NCBI RefSeq assembly: GCF_001187435.1
Contig: NZ_LFXA01000011.1
Location: forward strand, 1 to 64,000
Direction of reading: 5' to 3'
DNA from: Streptomyces caatingaensis
GTDB lineage: Bacteria; Actinomycetota; Actinomycetes; Streptomycetales; Streptomycetaceae
DNA length: 64,000 nucleotides
Positions 52,212-60,543 of the stretch are shown here, piece by piece (position 1 is the first letter of the stretch; every line of letters begins with the position of its first letter). The position numbers and the translations under genes were made by a program. The notes under the pieces were generated by a model. The model was not told where the DNA came from, made no database searches, and was given only the letters and a program-made list of their open reading frames with translations.

Positions 52212-53857
52212 GAGCCGTCCCCCCGCAGGGGCAGGCGGACGGTGAACTCGGCGCCGCCGAGCGGGGACCGGCCGACGGCGACCGTCCCGCCGTTGCGGAC
52301 GGCCGCCTGCCGGACCAGGGCCAGGCCGAGGCCCCGGCCGTGCGGGGCGAAGGGCGCGTCGGGGGCGGGCGCCTTCGTCGTCCAGCCGCGGCGGAACGCC
52401 TCGTCCGCCTCCTCGGGGGAGAGGCCCGGACCCGAGTCGCCGACGCGCAGCAGCAGGTCGTCGCCGTCCGGGCGGACGGTGACGGAGACCCGGGGCGCCG
52501 CGGGGGCGCGGTCGCCGTCCGGGCGGGGGCCGGCGGCGTCGACGGCGTTGTCGACCAGGTTGCCGAGGACGGTGACCAGGTCGCGGGTGGGCAGGGCGGG
52601 CGGCAGCAGGCCGTCGTCCACGGTGGTGTCCGCGGTCAACAGCAGCTCCACGCCGCGCTCGGCGGCGTGCGCGGCCTTGCCCAGCAGCAGCGCGGCGAGG
52701 ACGGGTTCGGCGACGGCGGCCACGACCTCGTCCGTGAGGGCCTGGGAGAGCTCGAGTTCGGCGGTGGCGAAGCCGACGGCCTCGTCGGCGCGGCCGAGTT
52801 CGATCAGGGAGACGACGGTGTGCAGCCGGTTCGCGGCCTCGTGCGCCTGGGCGCGCAGGGCCTCCGCGAAGCCGCGCACGGAGTCCAACTCGCCGGAGAG
52901 CGCCGTGAGTTCCGTGTGGTCGCGGAGGGTGACGACGGTGCCGCGGCGCTCCCCGCCGGAGACGGGCGAGGTGTTGACGACGAGGGTCCGCTCGTCGGTC
53001 AGGTGCAGCTCGTCCACCCGCCGTTCGGGCGCGAGCAGGGCGCGCGTCAGCGGCTCGGGCAGGCCCAGCTCGGCGACGGACCGGCCGACGACGTCCGCGC
53101 CGCGCAGACCGAGGAGTTCACGGCCGCCGTCGTTGACGAGCGCCACCCGCCGCTCCCCGTCCAGCATCAGCAGTCCCTCGCGCACCGCGTGCAGGGCGGC
53201 CTGGTGGTAGTCGTGCATCCGCGCCAGCTCCGCCGCGTTCATCCCGTGCGTGTGCCGGCGCAGCCGCGCGTTGAGCAGGTACGTCCCGGCGCCGCCGGCG
53301 GCGAGGACGGCCAGCGCGACGCCGAGCAGCGCCGCGAACTGCCGGCGGATCTGCGCGCTGATCGTGTCCACCGTGATGCCCGCGCTGACCAGGGCGGTGA
53401 CGCGGCCGTCCGGCTCCTGGACGGGGGCGACCGCGCGGACGGACGGGCCGAGCGTGCCGGTGTAGGTCTCGGAGAAGACCCGTCCGCCGAGGGCCGGTCC
53501 GGTGTGGCCGAGGAAGGTCTCGCCGATCCGGGAGGGGTCCGGGTGGGTCCAGCGGACGCCGCGCGGGCTCATGATCGTGACGAAGTCGACGCCGGTGTCG
53601 TGCCGGACCCGCTCGGCGTACGGCTGGAGTTCGCGCGCCGGGTCCGGGCCGCGGACCGCCGAGCGGACGGCGGGGGAGGCGGCCACGGCGGTGGCCGCCG
53701 CGGTCGCCTCGCGGCGGGCCGCCCGCTCGGCCTCGGCCCGGTCGGAGAAGTACGCGAACGCCGCGCACCCCGCCACGACGGCCGCCACCAGCGCGATCTG
53801 CACGGCGAAGAGCTGGCCGGCCAGGCTGCGGGGGCGGGGGAGGCGGGGTGGACGCAT
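52208..53857 (-). CDS. sensor histidine kinase, CitA/DcuS type
   Basis: 549 residues. Two transmembrane helices (QIALVAAVVAGCAAFAYF and ALLGVALAVLAAGGAGTYLL) flank an extracellular Cache/PAS sensor with IMSPRGVRWTHPDPSRIGET and GTLGPSVRAVAPV, typical of di- and tricarboxylate sensors. A cytoplasmic PAS (GLLMLDGERRVALVNDGGRE) precedes the phospho-acceptor region QAHEAANRLHTVVSLIEL and the ATPase boxes NLVDNAVDAA, GDSGPGL and HGRGLGLAL. ATG at 53857. It forms a coupled pair with the response regulator, divergent from the dicarboxylate symporter, as in many bacteria. Confidence 0.93.
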   Translation of the reverse strand: MRPPRLPRPRSLAGQLFAVQIALVAAVVAGCAAFAYFSDRAEAERAARREATAAATAVAASPAVRSAVRGPDPARELQPYAERVRHDTGVDFVTIMSPRGVRWTHPDPSRIGETFLGHTGPALGGRVFSETYTGTLGPSVRAVAPVQEPDGRVTALVSAGITVDTISAQIRRQFAALLGVALAVLAAGGAGTYLLNARLRRHTHGMNAAELARMHDYHQAALHAVREGLLMLDGERRVALVNDGGRELLGLRGADVVGRSVAELGLPEPLTRALLAPERRVDELHLTDERTLVVNTSPVSGGERRGTVVTLRDHTELTALSGELDSVRGFAEALRAQAHEAANRLHTVVSLIELGRADEAVGFATAELELSQALTDEVVAAVAEPVLAALLLGKAAHAAERGVELLLTADTTVDDGLLPPALPTRDLVTVLGNLVDNAVDAAGPRPDGDRAPAAPRVSVTVRPDGDDLLLRVGDSGPGLSPEEADEAFRRGWTTKAPAPDAPFAPHGRGLGLALVRQAAVRNGGTVAVGRSPLGGAEFTVRLPLRGDGS

Positions 53858-53894
53858 GGCGCACAGTGTGCCCCGGCCCGCGGCCGTGAACGTA

Positions 53895-53935
53895 ATGCAC
53901 GCAAGGGTGACCGCGGTCACAGGGGCGTGCATAGT
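53895..53935. promoter_or_regulatory. nested dyad operator between sensor kinase and symporter, over a promoter
   Basis: ATGCACGC (53895-53902) and GCGTGCAT (53925-53932) are inverted around the same centre as the perfect inner palindrome GTGACCGCGGTCAC (53907-53920), separated from it by unpaired 4-base spacers. Plus-strand elements GTGACC (53907-53912) and CATAGT (53930-53935), 17 bases apart, form a promoter toward the symporter. The mirror image points to the sensor gene. It is the likely binding site of the DcuR-type regulator. Confidence 0.65.
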
Positions 53936-54031
53936 CTCCGGGACCCCAACTCACCGGGGCCGCCCGTCGGGAGGGCGGGCCGCGGGCGGGCGGGGTCGTG
54001 TACCGAGGAGCCGCGAACCGAGGAGCCCCCC

Positions 54032-55375
54032 ATGACCGTGCAGTCGCCCACGGCGCCGCCGCCGTCGCCCCCGTCCCCGCCCGCCCGGCGGGACCGCACC
54101 CACTACCTCTACCTGGCGGTGATCGCCGCGGTGCTCGTGGGCGTCGCCGTCGGCTTCGCCGCGCCCGGGGCGGCCGTCGGACTCAAGCCGCTGGGCACCG
54201 GCTTCGTCAACCTCATCAAGATGATGATCTCGCCCGTCATCTTCTGCACGATCGTGCTCGGCATCGGTTCCGTGCGCAAGGCCGCCAAGGTCGGTGCGGT
54301 GGGCGGGCTGGCGCTCGGCTGGTTCCTGCTGATGTCCACCGTCGCGCTGGCGATCGGCCTGCTCGTCGGCAACGTCCTGGAGCCGGGCAGCGGACTGCAC
54401 CTGACGGAGGCCGCGCGGCACGCCGGCGAGAAGCAGGCCGAGGGGGCGCACGAGTCGACGACCGCGTTCCTGCTGGGCATCATCCCGACGACGCTCGTCT
54501 CCGCCTTCACCGGCGGCCAGGTGCTCCAGACGCTGCTCGTCGCCCTGCTCGCCGGCTTCGCCCTCCAGGCGATGGGCCCGGCGGGCGAGCCGGTGCTGCG
54601 CGGCATCGGGCACCTCCAGAAGCTGGTCTTCCGCATCCTCTCCATGATCATGTGGGCCGCGCCGGTGGGCGCGTTCGGCGCCATCGCCGCACTCGTCGGG
54701 GCCACGGGCGTCGACGCGCTGAAGTCCCTGGCCGTCATCATGGCCGGCTTCTACGTGACCTGTCTGCTCTTCGTGGTCGTCGTGCTGGGCGGACTGCTGC
54801 GGCTGGTCACCGGGGTGAGCATCTTCGCCCTGCTGAAGTACCTGGGACGGGAGTTCCTGCTGATCCTGTCGACGTCGTCGTCGGAGTCCGCGCTGCCGCG
54901 GCTCATCGCGAAGATGGAGCACCTGGGCGTCAGCCGTCCCGTCGTCGGCATCACCGTGCCGACGGGGTACTCCTTCAACCTCGACGGCACGGCCATCTAT
55001 CTGACGATGTCCTCGATCTTCATCGCCGAGGCGCTCGGGAAGCCGCTCGCCCTCGGCCAGCAGGTTTCGCTGCTCCTCTTCATGGTCGTCGCGTCGAAGG
55101 GCGCGGCGGGCGTGACGGGCGCCGGCCTGGCGACCCTCGCCGGCGGTCTCCAGTCCCACCGGCCCGAACTCGTCGACGGCGTCGGGCTGATCGTCGGCAT
55201 CGACCGCTTCATGAGCGAGGCGCGCGCGATGACGAACTTCGCCGGCAACGCGGTGGCCACGGTGCTCATCGGGACGTGGACGAAGGAGATCGACGCGGCG
55301 CGCATGCGCGAAGTCCTCGCGGGGCGGCTGCCGTTCGACGAGGCGACGCTCGCGGCGGACGGGCACGGGGGCTGA
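54032..55375 (+). CDS. dicarboxylate/cation symporter (DAACS family, DctA-like)
   Basis: 447 residues with about eight to ten membrane segments. Sodium/proton-coupled uptake of succinate, fumarate, malate or related acids. Family motifs: FVNLIKMMISPVIFCTIVLG, the serine-rich re-entrant loop ILSTSSSESALPRLI, GYSFNLDGTAIYL and NFAGNAVATVLI. The N-terminal 30 residues are Pro-rich. The ATG at 54032 has GAGGAG before it, and the leader carries two copies of ACCGAGGAGCC. Divergent from the CitA/DcuS-type two-component system, which presumably controls it. Confidence 0.95.
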   Translation: MTVQSPTAPPPSPPSPPARRDRTHYLYLAVIAAVLVGVAVGFAAPGAAVGLKPLGTGFVNLIKMMISPVIFCTIVLGIGSVRKAAKVGAVGGLALGWFLLMSTVALAIGLLVGNVLEPGSGLHLTEAARHAGEKQAEGAHESTTAFLLGIIPTTLVSAFTGGQVLQTLLVALLAGFALQAMGPAGEPVLRGIGHLQKLVFRILSMIMWAAPVGAFGAIAALVGATGVDALKSLAVIMAGFYVTCLLFVVVVLGGLLRLVTGVSIFALLKYLGREFLLILSTSSSESALPRLIAKMEHLGVSRPVVGITVPTGYSFNLDGTAIYLTMSSIFIAEALGKPLALGQQVSLLLFMVVASKGAAGVTGAGLATLAGGLQSHRPELVDGVGLIVGIDRFMSEARAMTNFAGNAVATVLIGTWTKEIDAARMREVLAGRLPFDEATLAADGHGG

Positions 55376-55429
55376 GCGCGGGGGCGTGAGCGCGGGCGGC
55401 GTGAGCGCCTCTCCGTTTCGCGTCCGCCC

Positions 55430-57406
55430 CTACGCCCTCGGCGGGCGGACGCGCCGGGCGTACGCCCCCTGCGCCGGGGCGAAGTGGCGGCCCAGGACGG
55501 GCGCCCGTACGGGCACGAGCGCGGTCGCCAGATCCCGCGCGGCGGGGAACTGTCCGCCCCCGTCCGGCACGGGCTCCGGATCCGGCACCGGCACCGGGGC
55601 GTGGTCGCCCGGGCCCTCCTCCAGCCACCCCAGCAGGAGTTCCGCGGCCCCGCCCTCCCCGGCCCGGCGCAGGATCTCCGCCAGGGCCCTCGCCTCGGTC
55701 GGCGACCGGTCGCTCCCCGCGAACTGCATGAGCCAGCCGATGTCGTCCGGCCGCTCCTTCGCCCGCAGGACCTTCACCAGCGGCGGGATGTCCGCGACCG
55801 GCCGCATCCGGCCGGCGGCCGACAGGATCAGGTACGCGTCGGTGTGCTTCATGTCCGCCCGGAGCGCGGCCAGGACGGCCAGGAGCCGCTCCGCCGGGCG
55901 GACGCGGGCGAGGGCCGTGCGCAGCCGGGTGGCGTCCAGGTCGCGGTGCGCCTTGCCGAACGCCGTCAGCACGGCGGGCACCAGGCGCGCGGGGCGCTCG
56001 CGGACCACCGCGGACAGCACCAGGTCGAACTCCTCGGGCCGCCCGTCCGCGTCCAGCAGCGCCAGCACCCGCTGGACGTAGCCCGGCGTGCTGTCCCGCC
56101 CCACGGCGAGCGCGACGCGCCGGGCCTCGTCCCCCCGCCCCCGCTCACGGGCCTCGGCCAGCGAAAGGGCCGTCGCCAGGGGCGACTTGTGCGGGGCGCC
56201 GGCACGGCGTCCCGGGTCGCCATCGACTGGCGGGGATGCGGGGGGTGCCGAGTCCGGCGGGGCGGACGGGGCAGCCGGGGCCGTCGGGCCAGCCGGGGCC
56301 GTCGAGTTCGCCGAGTTCGCCGGATCCGACGGGGCCGCCGGTGCCACCCCTTGCGCCGATGCCACCCCTTGCGCCGATGCCACCCCTGGCGGCGAGGCCG
56401 CCTTGTCCGCCCTGTCCGCCCTGTCCGCCCCGTCCGGCTGCTCCGGCCCGCCGGCCCAGGCCGGTTCAGCAGGCCGGGCCCGGTGGGCCGGACCGGCCGG
56501 TTCGCCCGGCCCGTTCGTCCCGGACAGCCGGACAGGTCCGTGTCCTGTCCGGCTGTCCGGCCGGTCCGGCGTGGACGTGCCCTGGGCCGCGGACGCGCCC
56601 TGGGCTGCGGAAACACCCCGGGCCGCCGACGTGCCGTACGTCCCCGGAGCACCGGCCCCGGCGGGACGGGGTCCCGGCGTGGCGGGGGCCGGGGAGGCGG
56701 GGGCCGGGGAGGCGCCGTGAGGCGCGGGGGCGGGCGCGGGGGCCGGCGCCGGCGGGCGATGGCGGGTGCGGTGGAGTTCCGCGATCAGGCGCTCGCGTTC
56801 CGCCTCGCCGCGTTCGAGTTCGCGGCGGGCCCACGGGGGCAGGCAGTTGCGGCCGCGGTCGGGGGACGGGCGGGAGGGGCCGGCCTCGCGGAGGGCGGCG
56901 AGGTCGCGTTCCAGGGAGCCGACCCGGGACAGGAGCACCACGGTCATCTGGTGCCACTCACCCCGCTCCCGTTCCGCCGCCGCGGCCCGGGCCAGCGCGC
57001 GGCGGAGCGGGTCGGGGACGGCCTCCGCGGGCTCCTCCGCCCGTCCCGCGCAGAGGCGTTCCCAGGCGGGGCGCGCCTCGTCCAGCATCCGGCGCCGCTC
57101 GGCGTCGTCCCGCGAGCACACGTCCGCGACGGCCTCGACGAAGTCCCACTGCGGATTGGCGCCGGCGAGGCGCTGGGAGACCGTGGTCCGGCTCGGGACG
57201 TGCTTGTCCCGGAAGTGCTCCGGCTGGAGCGCGGCGACCAGTTCGCGCAGGCTCAGCCCCGCCCGGTCCAGCCAGGAGCGCAGCAGGCGGGCGATTCGGT
57301 TGGCGTCCTCCGAGGCGCCGTACAGCGGTCCCCAGGACCGTGTCCGCCTCCGTCCCTCGGCCAACTTCCCTCTCCCGTCTTCGCGATGGCAATGGATCTC
57401 GTCCAT
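55430..57406 (-). CDS. HTH-like protein with a long low-complexity region
   Basis: 658 residues. The N-terminal about 110 residues resemble actinobacterial XRE-like domains (DANRIARLLRSWLDRAGLSL, RTTVSQRLAGANPQWDFVEA, VADVCSRDDAERRRMLDEAR). The middle, about residues 215-400, is Pro/Ala/Gly-rich with short repeats such as GVASAQ, SAAQGA and DRADRADKA. The C-terminal part is an alpha-helical repeat region (ALLDADGRPEEFDLVLSAVV, and similar) rich in Arg and Leu. No transmembrane segment. It may be a scaffold or regulator; the family is not named. Start ATG at 57406 by gene-frame length only. Confidence 0.65.
   Translation of the reverse strand: MDEIHCHREDGRGKLAEGRRRTRSWGPLYGASEDANRIARLLRSWLDRAGLSLRELVAALQPEHFRDKHVPSRTTVSQRLAGANPQWDFVEAVADVCSRDDAERRRMLDEARPAWERLCAGRAEEPAEAVPDPLRRALARAAAAERERGEWHQMTVVLLSRVGSLERDLAALREAGPSRPSPDRGRNCLPPWARRELERGEAERERLIAELHRTRHRPPAPAPAPAPAPHGASPAPASPAPATPGPRPAGAGAPGTYGTSAARGVSAAQGASAAQGTSTPDRPDSRTGHGPVRLSGTNGPGEPAGPAHRARPAEPAWAGGPEQPDGADRADRADKAASPPGVASAQGVASAQGVAPAAPSDPANSANSTAPAGPTAPAAPSAPPDSAPPASPPVDGDPGRRAGAPHKSPLATALSLAEARERGRGDEARRVALAVGRDSTPGYVQRVLALLDADGRPEEFDLVLSAVVRERPARLVPAVLTAFGKAHRDLDATRLRTALARVRPAERLLAVLAALRADMKHTDAYLILSAAGRMRPVADIPPLVKVLRAKERPDDIGWLMQFAGSDRSPTEARALAEILRRAGEGGAAELLLGWLEEGPGDHAPVPVPDPEPVPDGGGQFPAARDLATALVPVRAPVLGRHFAPAQGAYARRVRPPRA
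56342..56393 (-). repeat. 18-bp tandem repeat within the HTH-like gene
   Basis: TGCCACCCCTTGCGCCGA occurs at 56342-56359 and 56360-56377, and a third partial, diverged copy follows to 56393. On the coding strand it encodes the repeated GVASAQ. Confidence 0.85.
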
Positions 57407-57663
57407 GCTTGTCCGGCCGGATGCCCGGACCGGTGGACCAGCGGATTCCGGCGGGGCGAACCTCGCTTCGGGAGGCGGATCCGCCGGAGGACACCGGTGG
57501 ATCTCCTACTCAAGCACGCCCCGCGCCCCCGGCGCACGGGGTCACGGCGCAACTCGGGGCGGAATCAGGGTCATACGCCGACGTTGCGCACGAGTGAACG
57601 AAGTGGTGCGGCGCGGGGCCGGTGTTCCCGCCACCCGCGCCACGCGGACCGACGGAGAAACAC

Positions 57664-57885
57664 GTGCATCACATGAACGCGGCGTACTGGCTCCACATCG
57701 CCGTCACCCTGCGGGCGTTCGGCCCGGACGTGTTCCGCCTGCTGCGCCGGCTGCTCGCCGCCGCCGTGCGGGTCGGCATCGCCGGGCTCGTCGGCGGCGG
57801 GCGGCACTCGGCGGCGCCGCCGCCCGCTCGGCGCGGTGCGGCGCCCCCTCCGCCGCCCTGCCGGCACGGGGGCGGCCATGGCTGA
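57664..57885 (+). CDS. small hypothetical protein
   Basis: 73 residues from a GTG at 57664 with GGAG six bases upstream (an ATG at 57673 is possible). The first half (AAYWLHIAVTLRAFGPDVFR, then LLRRLLAAAVRVGIAGLVGG) is amphipathic and Leu/Arg-rich; the rest is Pro/Gly-rich and disordered. I do not recognise it. It overlaps the next gene by 8 bp, suggesting the two small proteins are made together. It is divergent from the HTH-like gene, 257 bp away. Confidence 0.5.
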   Translation: MHHMNAAYWLHIAVTLRAFGPDVFRLLRRLLAAAVRVGIAGLVGGGRHSAAPPPARRGAAPPPPPCRHGGGHG

Positions 57886-58162
57886 CCGCGGCACCGGCAC
57901 CCCCGGTCCCCCCGGCACGCCCGCCCGCCGGCCGGACGCGGAACTGCTCGCGTACCGGGCCTTCCGCCTCGGCCGCCGCGCGGACTACCTGCGCTTCGCC
58001 CGCGCCCGGCTGGGCTCGGACACCGCGGCGGCGGAGGCCGTGGAGCGGGCCTTCGAGCTCATCCGGGACGAGTGGCCCGGCATGCTGCGCACCGCCCACC
58101 TGGAGCGGAGCGCCTGGACGCTCCTCGTCCGGTGCGTCCGCGCGTACGAGGACGCCCCGTGA
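57878..58162 (+). CDS. small protein resembling ECF sigma factor region 2
   Basis: 94 residues. LLAYRAFRLGRRADYLRFAR, followed by ARLGSDTAAAEAVERAFELI, RDEWPGMLRT and SAWTLLVRCVRAY, matches the spacing of sigma-70 region 2 in short Streptomyces ECF-like proteins. No region 4 follows, so it cannot work as an ordinary sigma factor alone. It may be a sigma-like adaptor, an anti-sigma partner or a decayed factor. Starts at ATG 57878 within the previous gene. Converges with glgB. Confidence 0.55.
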   Translation: MADRGTGTPGPPGTPARRPDAELLAYRAFRLGRRADYLRFARARLGSDTAAAEAVERAFELIRDEWPGMLRTAHLERSAWTLLVRCVRAYEDAP

Positions 58163-58204
58163 GCCCCCCGGCGGGCCCCGTGGGCCCCCGCGGCGGGCAC
58201 CGCC

Positions 58205-60511
58205 TCAGGCCGGCCGCAGCCACACCGTCGCCAGCGGCGGCAGCGTCAGTTCCACGCTCGCCGGGTGCCCGTGCCGCGCCACCGGGCGGGCCTTGACCGG
58301 GTCGGGGTTGGCGACGCCGCTGCCGCCGTAGCGCGTCGCGTCCGTGTTGAGGCACTCCTCCCAGACGGGGTGCCCGGCGGGGACGCCGAGGCCGTAGGCG
58401 TGCCGGACGACGGGGGAGAAGTTGCTCACCGCGAGCAGCGGCGGGCCGTCGTCGGCGAAGCGCAGGAAGGCCAGGACGTTGTCCTCCGCCGCGTCGCCGA
58501 CGAGCCAGGCGAAGCCGTCGGGGCGGGTGTCGCGCTCCCAGAGGGCGGGCGTGGCGCGGTAGACGGTGTTGAGGTCGCGGACGAGGTCCCGTACGCCCCG
58601 GTGGTCGGCCTCGGCGGCGTACGAGGGGTCCAGCAGCCACCAGTCCGGGCCGTGGCTCTCGGACCACTCCGCTCCCTGGGCGAACTCCTGTCCCATGAAG
58701 AGGAGTTGCTTTCCGGGGTGGGACCACATGAAGCCCAGGTACGCCCGGTGGTCGGCCCGCCGCTGCCACCAGTCGCCCGGCATCTTGGAGACCAACGACC
58801 GCTTGCCGTGCACGACTTCGTCGTGCGAGATGGGCAGGACGTAGTTCTCGCTGTACGCGTAGACCATGGCGAAGGTCATCCGGTCGTGGTGGTACTTGCG
58901 GTGGACCGGCTCCTTGGTCAGGTACTCCAGCGAGTCGTGCATCCAGCCCATGTTCCACTTCAGGCCGAAGCCCAGCCCGCCGAAGCCGCCGGGGCCCACG
59001 TGGTGGGTGGCGCGGGTGACGCCGTCCCAGGCGGTGGACTCCTCGGCGACGGTCACGACGCCCGGACAGCGGCGGTAGACGGTGGCGTTCATCTCCTGGA
59101 GGAAGGCGACGGCGTCCAGGTTCTCGCGCCCGCCGTGCGCGTTGGGCGTCCACTGGCCGGGGCCGCGCGAGTAGTCGAGGTAGAGCATGGAGGCGACCGC
59201 GTCCACGCGCAGGCCGTCCACGTGGTACTCCTCGCACCAGTACACGGCGTTGGCCACCAGGAAGTTGCGCACCTCCGTGCGGCCGTAGTCGAACTCCAGC
59301 GTCCCCCAGTCGGGATGGGCCGCCCGCAGCGGATCCCCCGGCTCGTACAGCGGACACCCGTCGAACTCGGCCAGCGCCCAGTCGTCGCGCGGGAAGTGCG
59401 CGGGCACCCAGTCGACCAGCACCCCGATGCCCGCCCGGTGCAGCGCGTCCACCAGGTACTTGAAGTCGTCGGGCGTGCCCAGCCGGGCGGTCGGCGCGTA
59501 GAAGCCGGTGACCTGGTAGCCCCACGAGCCGCCGAAGGGGTGCTCGGCGACCGGCAGGAACTCGACGTGCGTGAAGCCCAGGTCGCGGACGTACGCGGGG
59601 AGCTGCTCGGCGAGCTGCCGGTAGCCCAGCCCGGGGCGCCAGGACGGCAGGTGGACCTCGTAGACGGAGAACGGCGCCTCGTGCGCCGGCCGGGCCCCGC
59701 GCCGGGCCATCCACGCGTCGTCCCGCCACACGTGGTGCGAGGCGTGCACCACCGAGGCGGTGGCGGGCGGCGCCTCGGTGCGGCGGGCCATGGGGTCGGC
59801 GCGCAGGGTGTGAGAGCCGTCGGGGCGCGTGATGTCGAACTTGTACAGCTCGCCCTCGCCCAGGCCCGGGACGAAGAGCTCCCACACGCCCGTCGCACCC
59901 AGCGAGCGCATCGGATGGGCCGTGCCGTCCCAGTAGTTGAAGTCCCCGGCGACCCGCACCCCGAGCGCGTTCGGCGCCCACACCGTGAACCGCGTCCCGG
60001 CCACGCCCGCGTGGGTCATCGGTTCCGCCCCGAGCGCCCGCCACAGCCGCTCGTGCCGCCCCTCGCCGATCAGGTGCAGGTCCAGCTCGCCGAGGGCCGG
60101 CAGGAAGCGGTACGGGTCCTCGGCCACCACCTCGGCGTCGGCGTAGACGACGTGGAAGCGGTAGCCGGGGACCTCCCGCAGCGGCAGCAGGCCAGCGAAG
60201 AACCCGTCGCCCTCCGGGAGCAGCGCGGCCCGCAGCCCGTCGGCGACGACCGTCACCGAGCGGGCGTGCGGCCGCAGCGCGCGGATCACGACACCGCCCG
60301 GCACCGGGTGGGCGCCCAGCAGGGCGTGCGGATCGTGGTGCGCGCCGGTCAGCAGCCGCGTGCGTTCCTCCTCGGCGGGGCGCGGGGCGGGCCGTACGCC
60401 CCGGTGGCCGGGCGAGGGCGCGGGCGGGCTGCCGGCACGCCGGCTGCCGGGCAGGAAGGTGGCGGGGACGTAGCCGGGCCGGGGGTCGCGGGACGGCGGT
60501 CGTGCGGTCAC
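58205..60511 (-). CDS. glgB: 1,4-alpha-glucan branching enzyme
   Basis: Introduces alpha-1,6 branches into the alpha-1,4 glucans made by GlgE. 768 residues from a GTG at 60511 with GGAGGAG six bases upstream. An N-terminal disordered stretch and a CBM48 module (THAGVAGTRFTVWAPNALGV onward) precede the GH13 barrel: FLPVAEHPFGGSWGYQVTGF, the nucleophile Asp in DGLRVDAVASML (about residue 437), the acid/base Glu in VVTVAEEST (about 489) and ISHDEVVHGK. It follows maltokinase and treS on the same strand. Longer in-frame extensions upstream are shadow. Confidence 0.95.
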   Translation of the reverse strand: MTARPPSRDPRPGYVPATFLPGSRRAGSPPAPSPGHRGVRPAPRPAEEERTRLLTGAHHDPHALLGAHPVPGGVVIRALRPHARSVTVVADGLRAALLPEGDGFFAGLLPLREVPGYRFHVVYADAEVVAEDPYRFLPALGELDLHLIGEGRHERLWRALGAEPMTHAGVAGTRFTVWAPNALGVRVAGDFNYWDGTAHPMRSLGATGVWELFVPGLGEGELYKFDITRPDGSHTLRADPMARRTEAPPATASVVHASHHVWRDDAWMARRGARPAHEAPFSVYEVHLPSWRPGLGYRQLAEQLPAYVRDLGFTHVEFLPVAEHPFGGSWGYQVTGFYAPTARLGTPDDFKYLVDALHRAGIGVLVDWVPAHFPRDDWALAEFDGCPLYEPGDPLRAAHPDWGTLEFDYGRTEVRNFLVANAVYWCEEYHVDGLRVDAVASMLYLDYSRGPGQWTPNAHGGRENLDAVAFLQEMNATVYRRCPGVVTVAEESTAWDGVTRATHHVGPGGFGGLGFGLKWNMGWMHDSLEYLTKEPVHRKYHHDRMTFAMVYAYSENYVLPISHDEVVHGKRSLVSKMPGDWWQRRADHRAYLGFMWSHPGKQLLFMGQEFAQGAEWSESHGPDWWLLDPSYAAEADHRGVRDLVRDLNTVYRATPALWERDTRPDGFAWLVGDAAEDNVLAFLRFADDGPPLLAVSNFSPVVRHAYGLGVPAGHPVWEECLNTDATRYGGSGVANPDPVKARPVARHGHPASVELTLPPLATVWLRPA

Positions 60512-60543
60512 GGGGTGCTCCTCCAGGGGGAGTTCGCCGGTGG

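Noticed and set aside
52340..55375. 1011-residue plus-strand frame
   Set aside because: The symporter starts at 54032; the earlier part is the shadow of the sensor kinase on the other strand.
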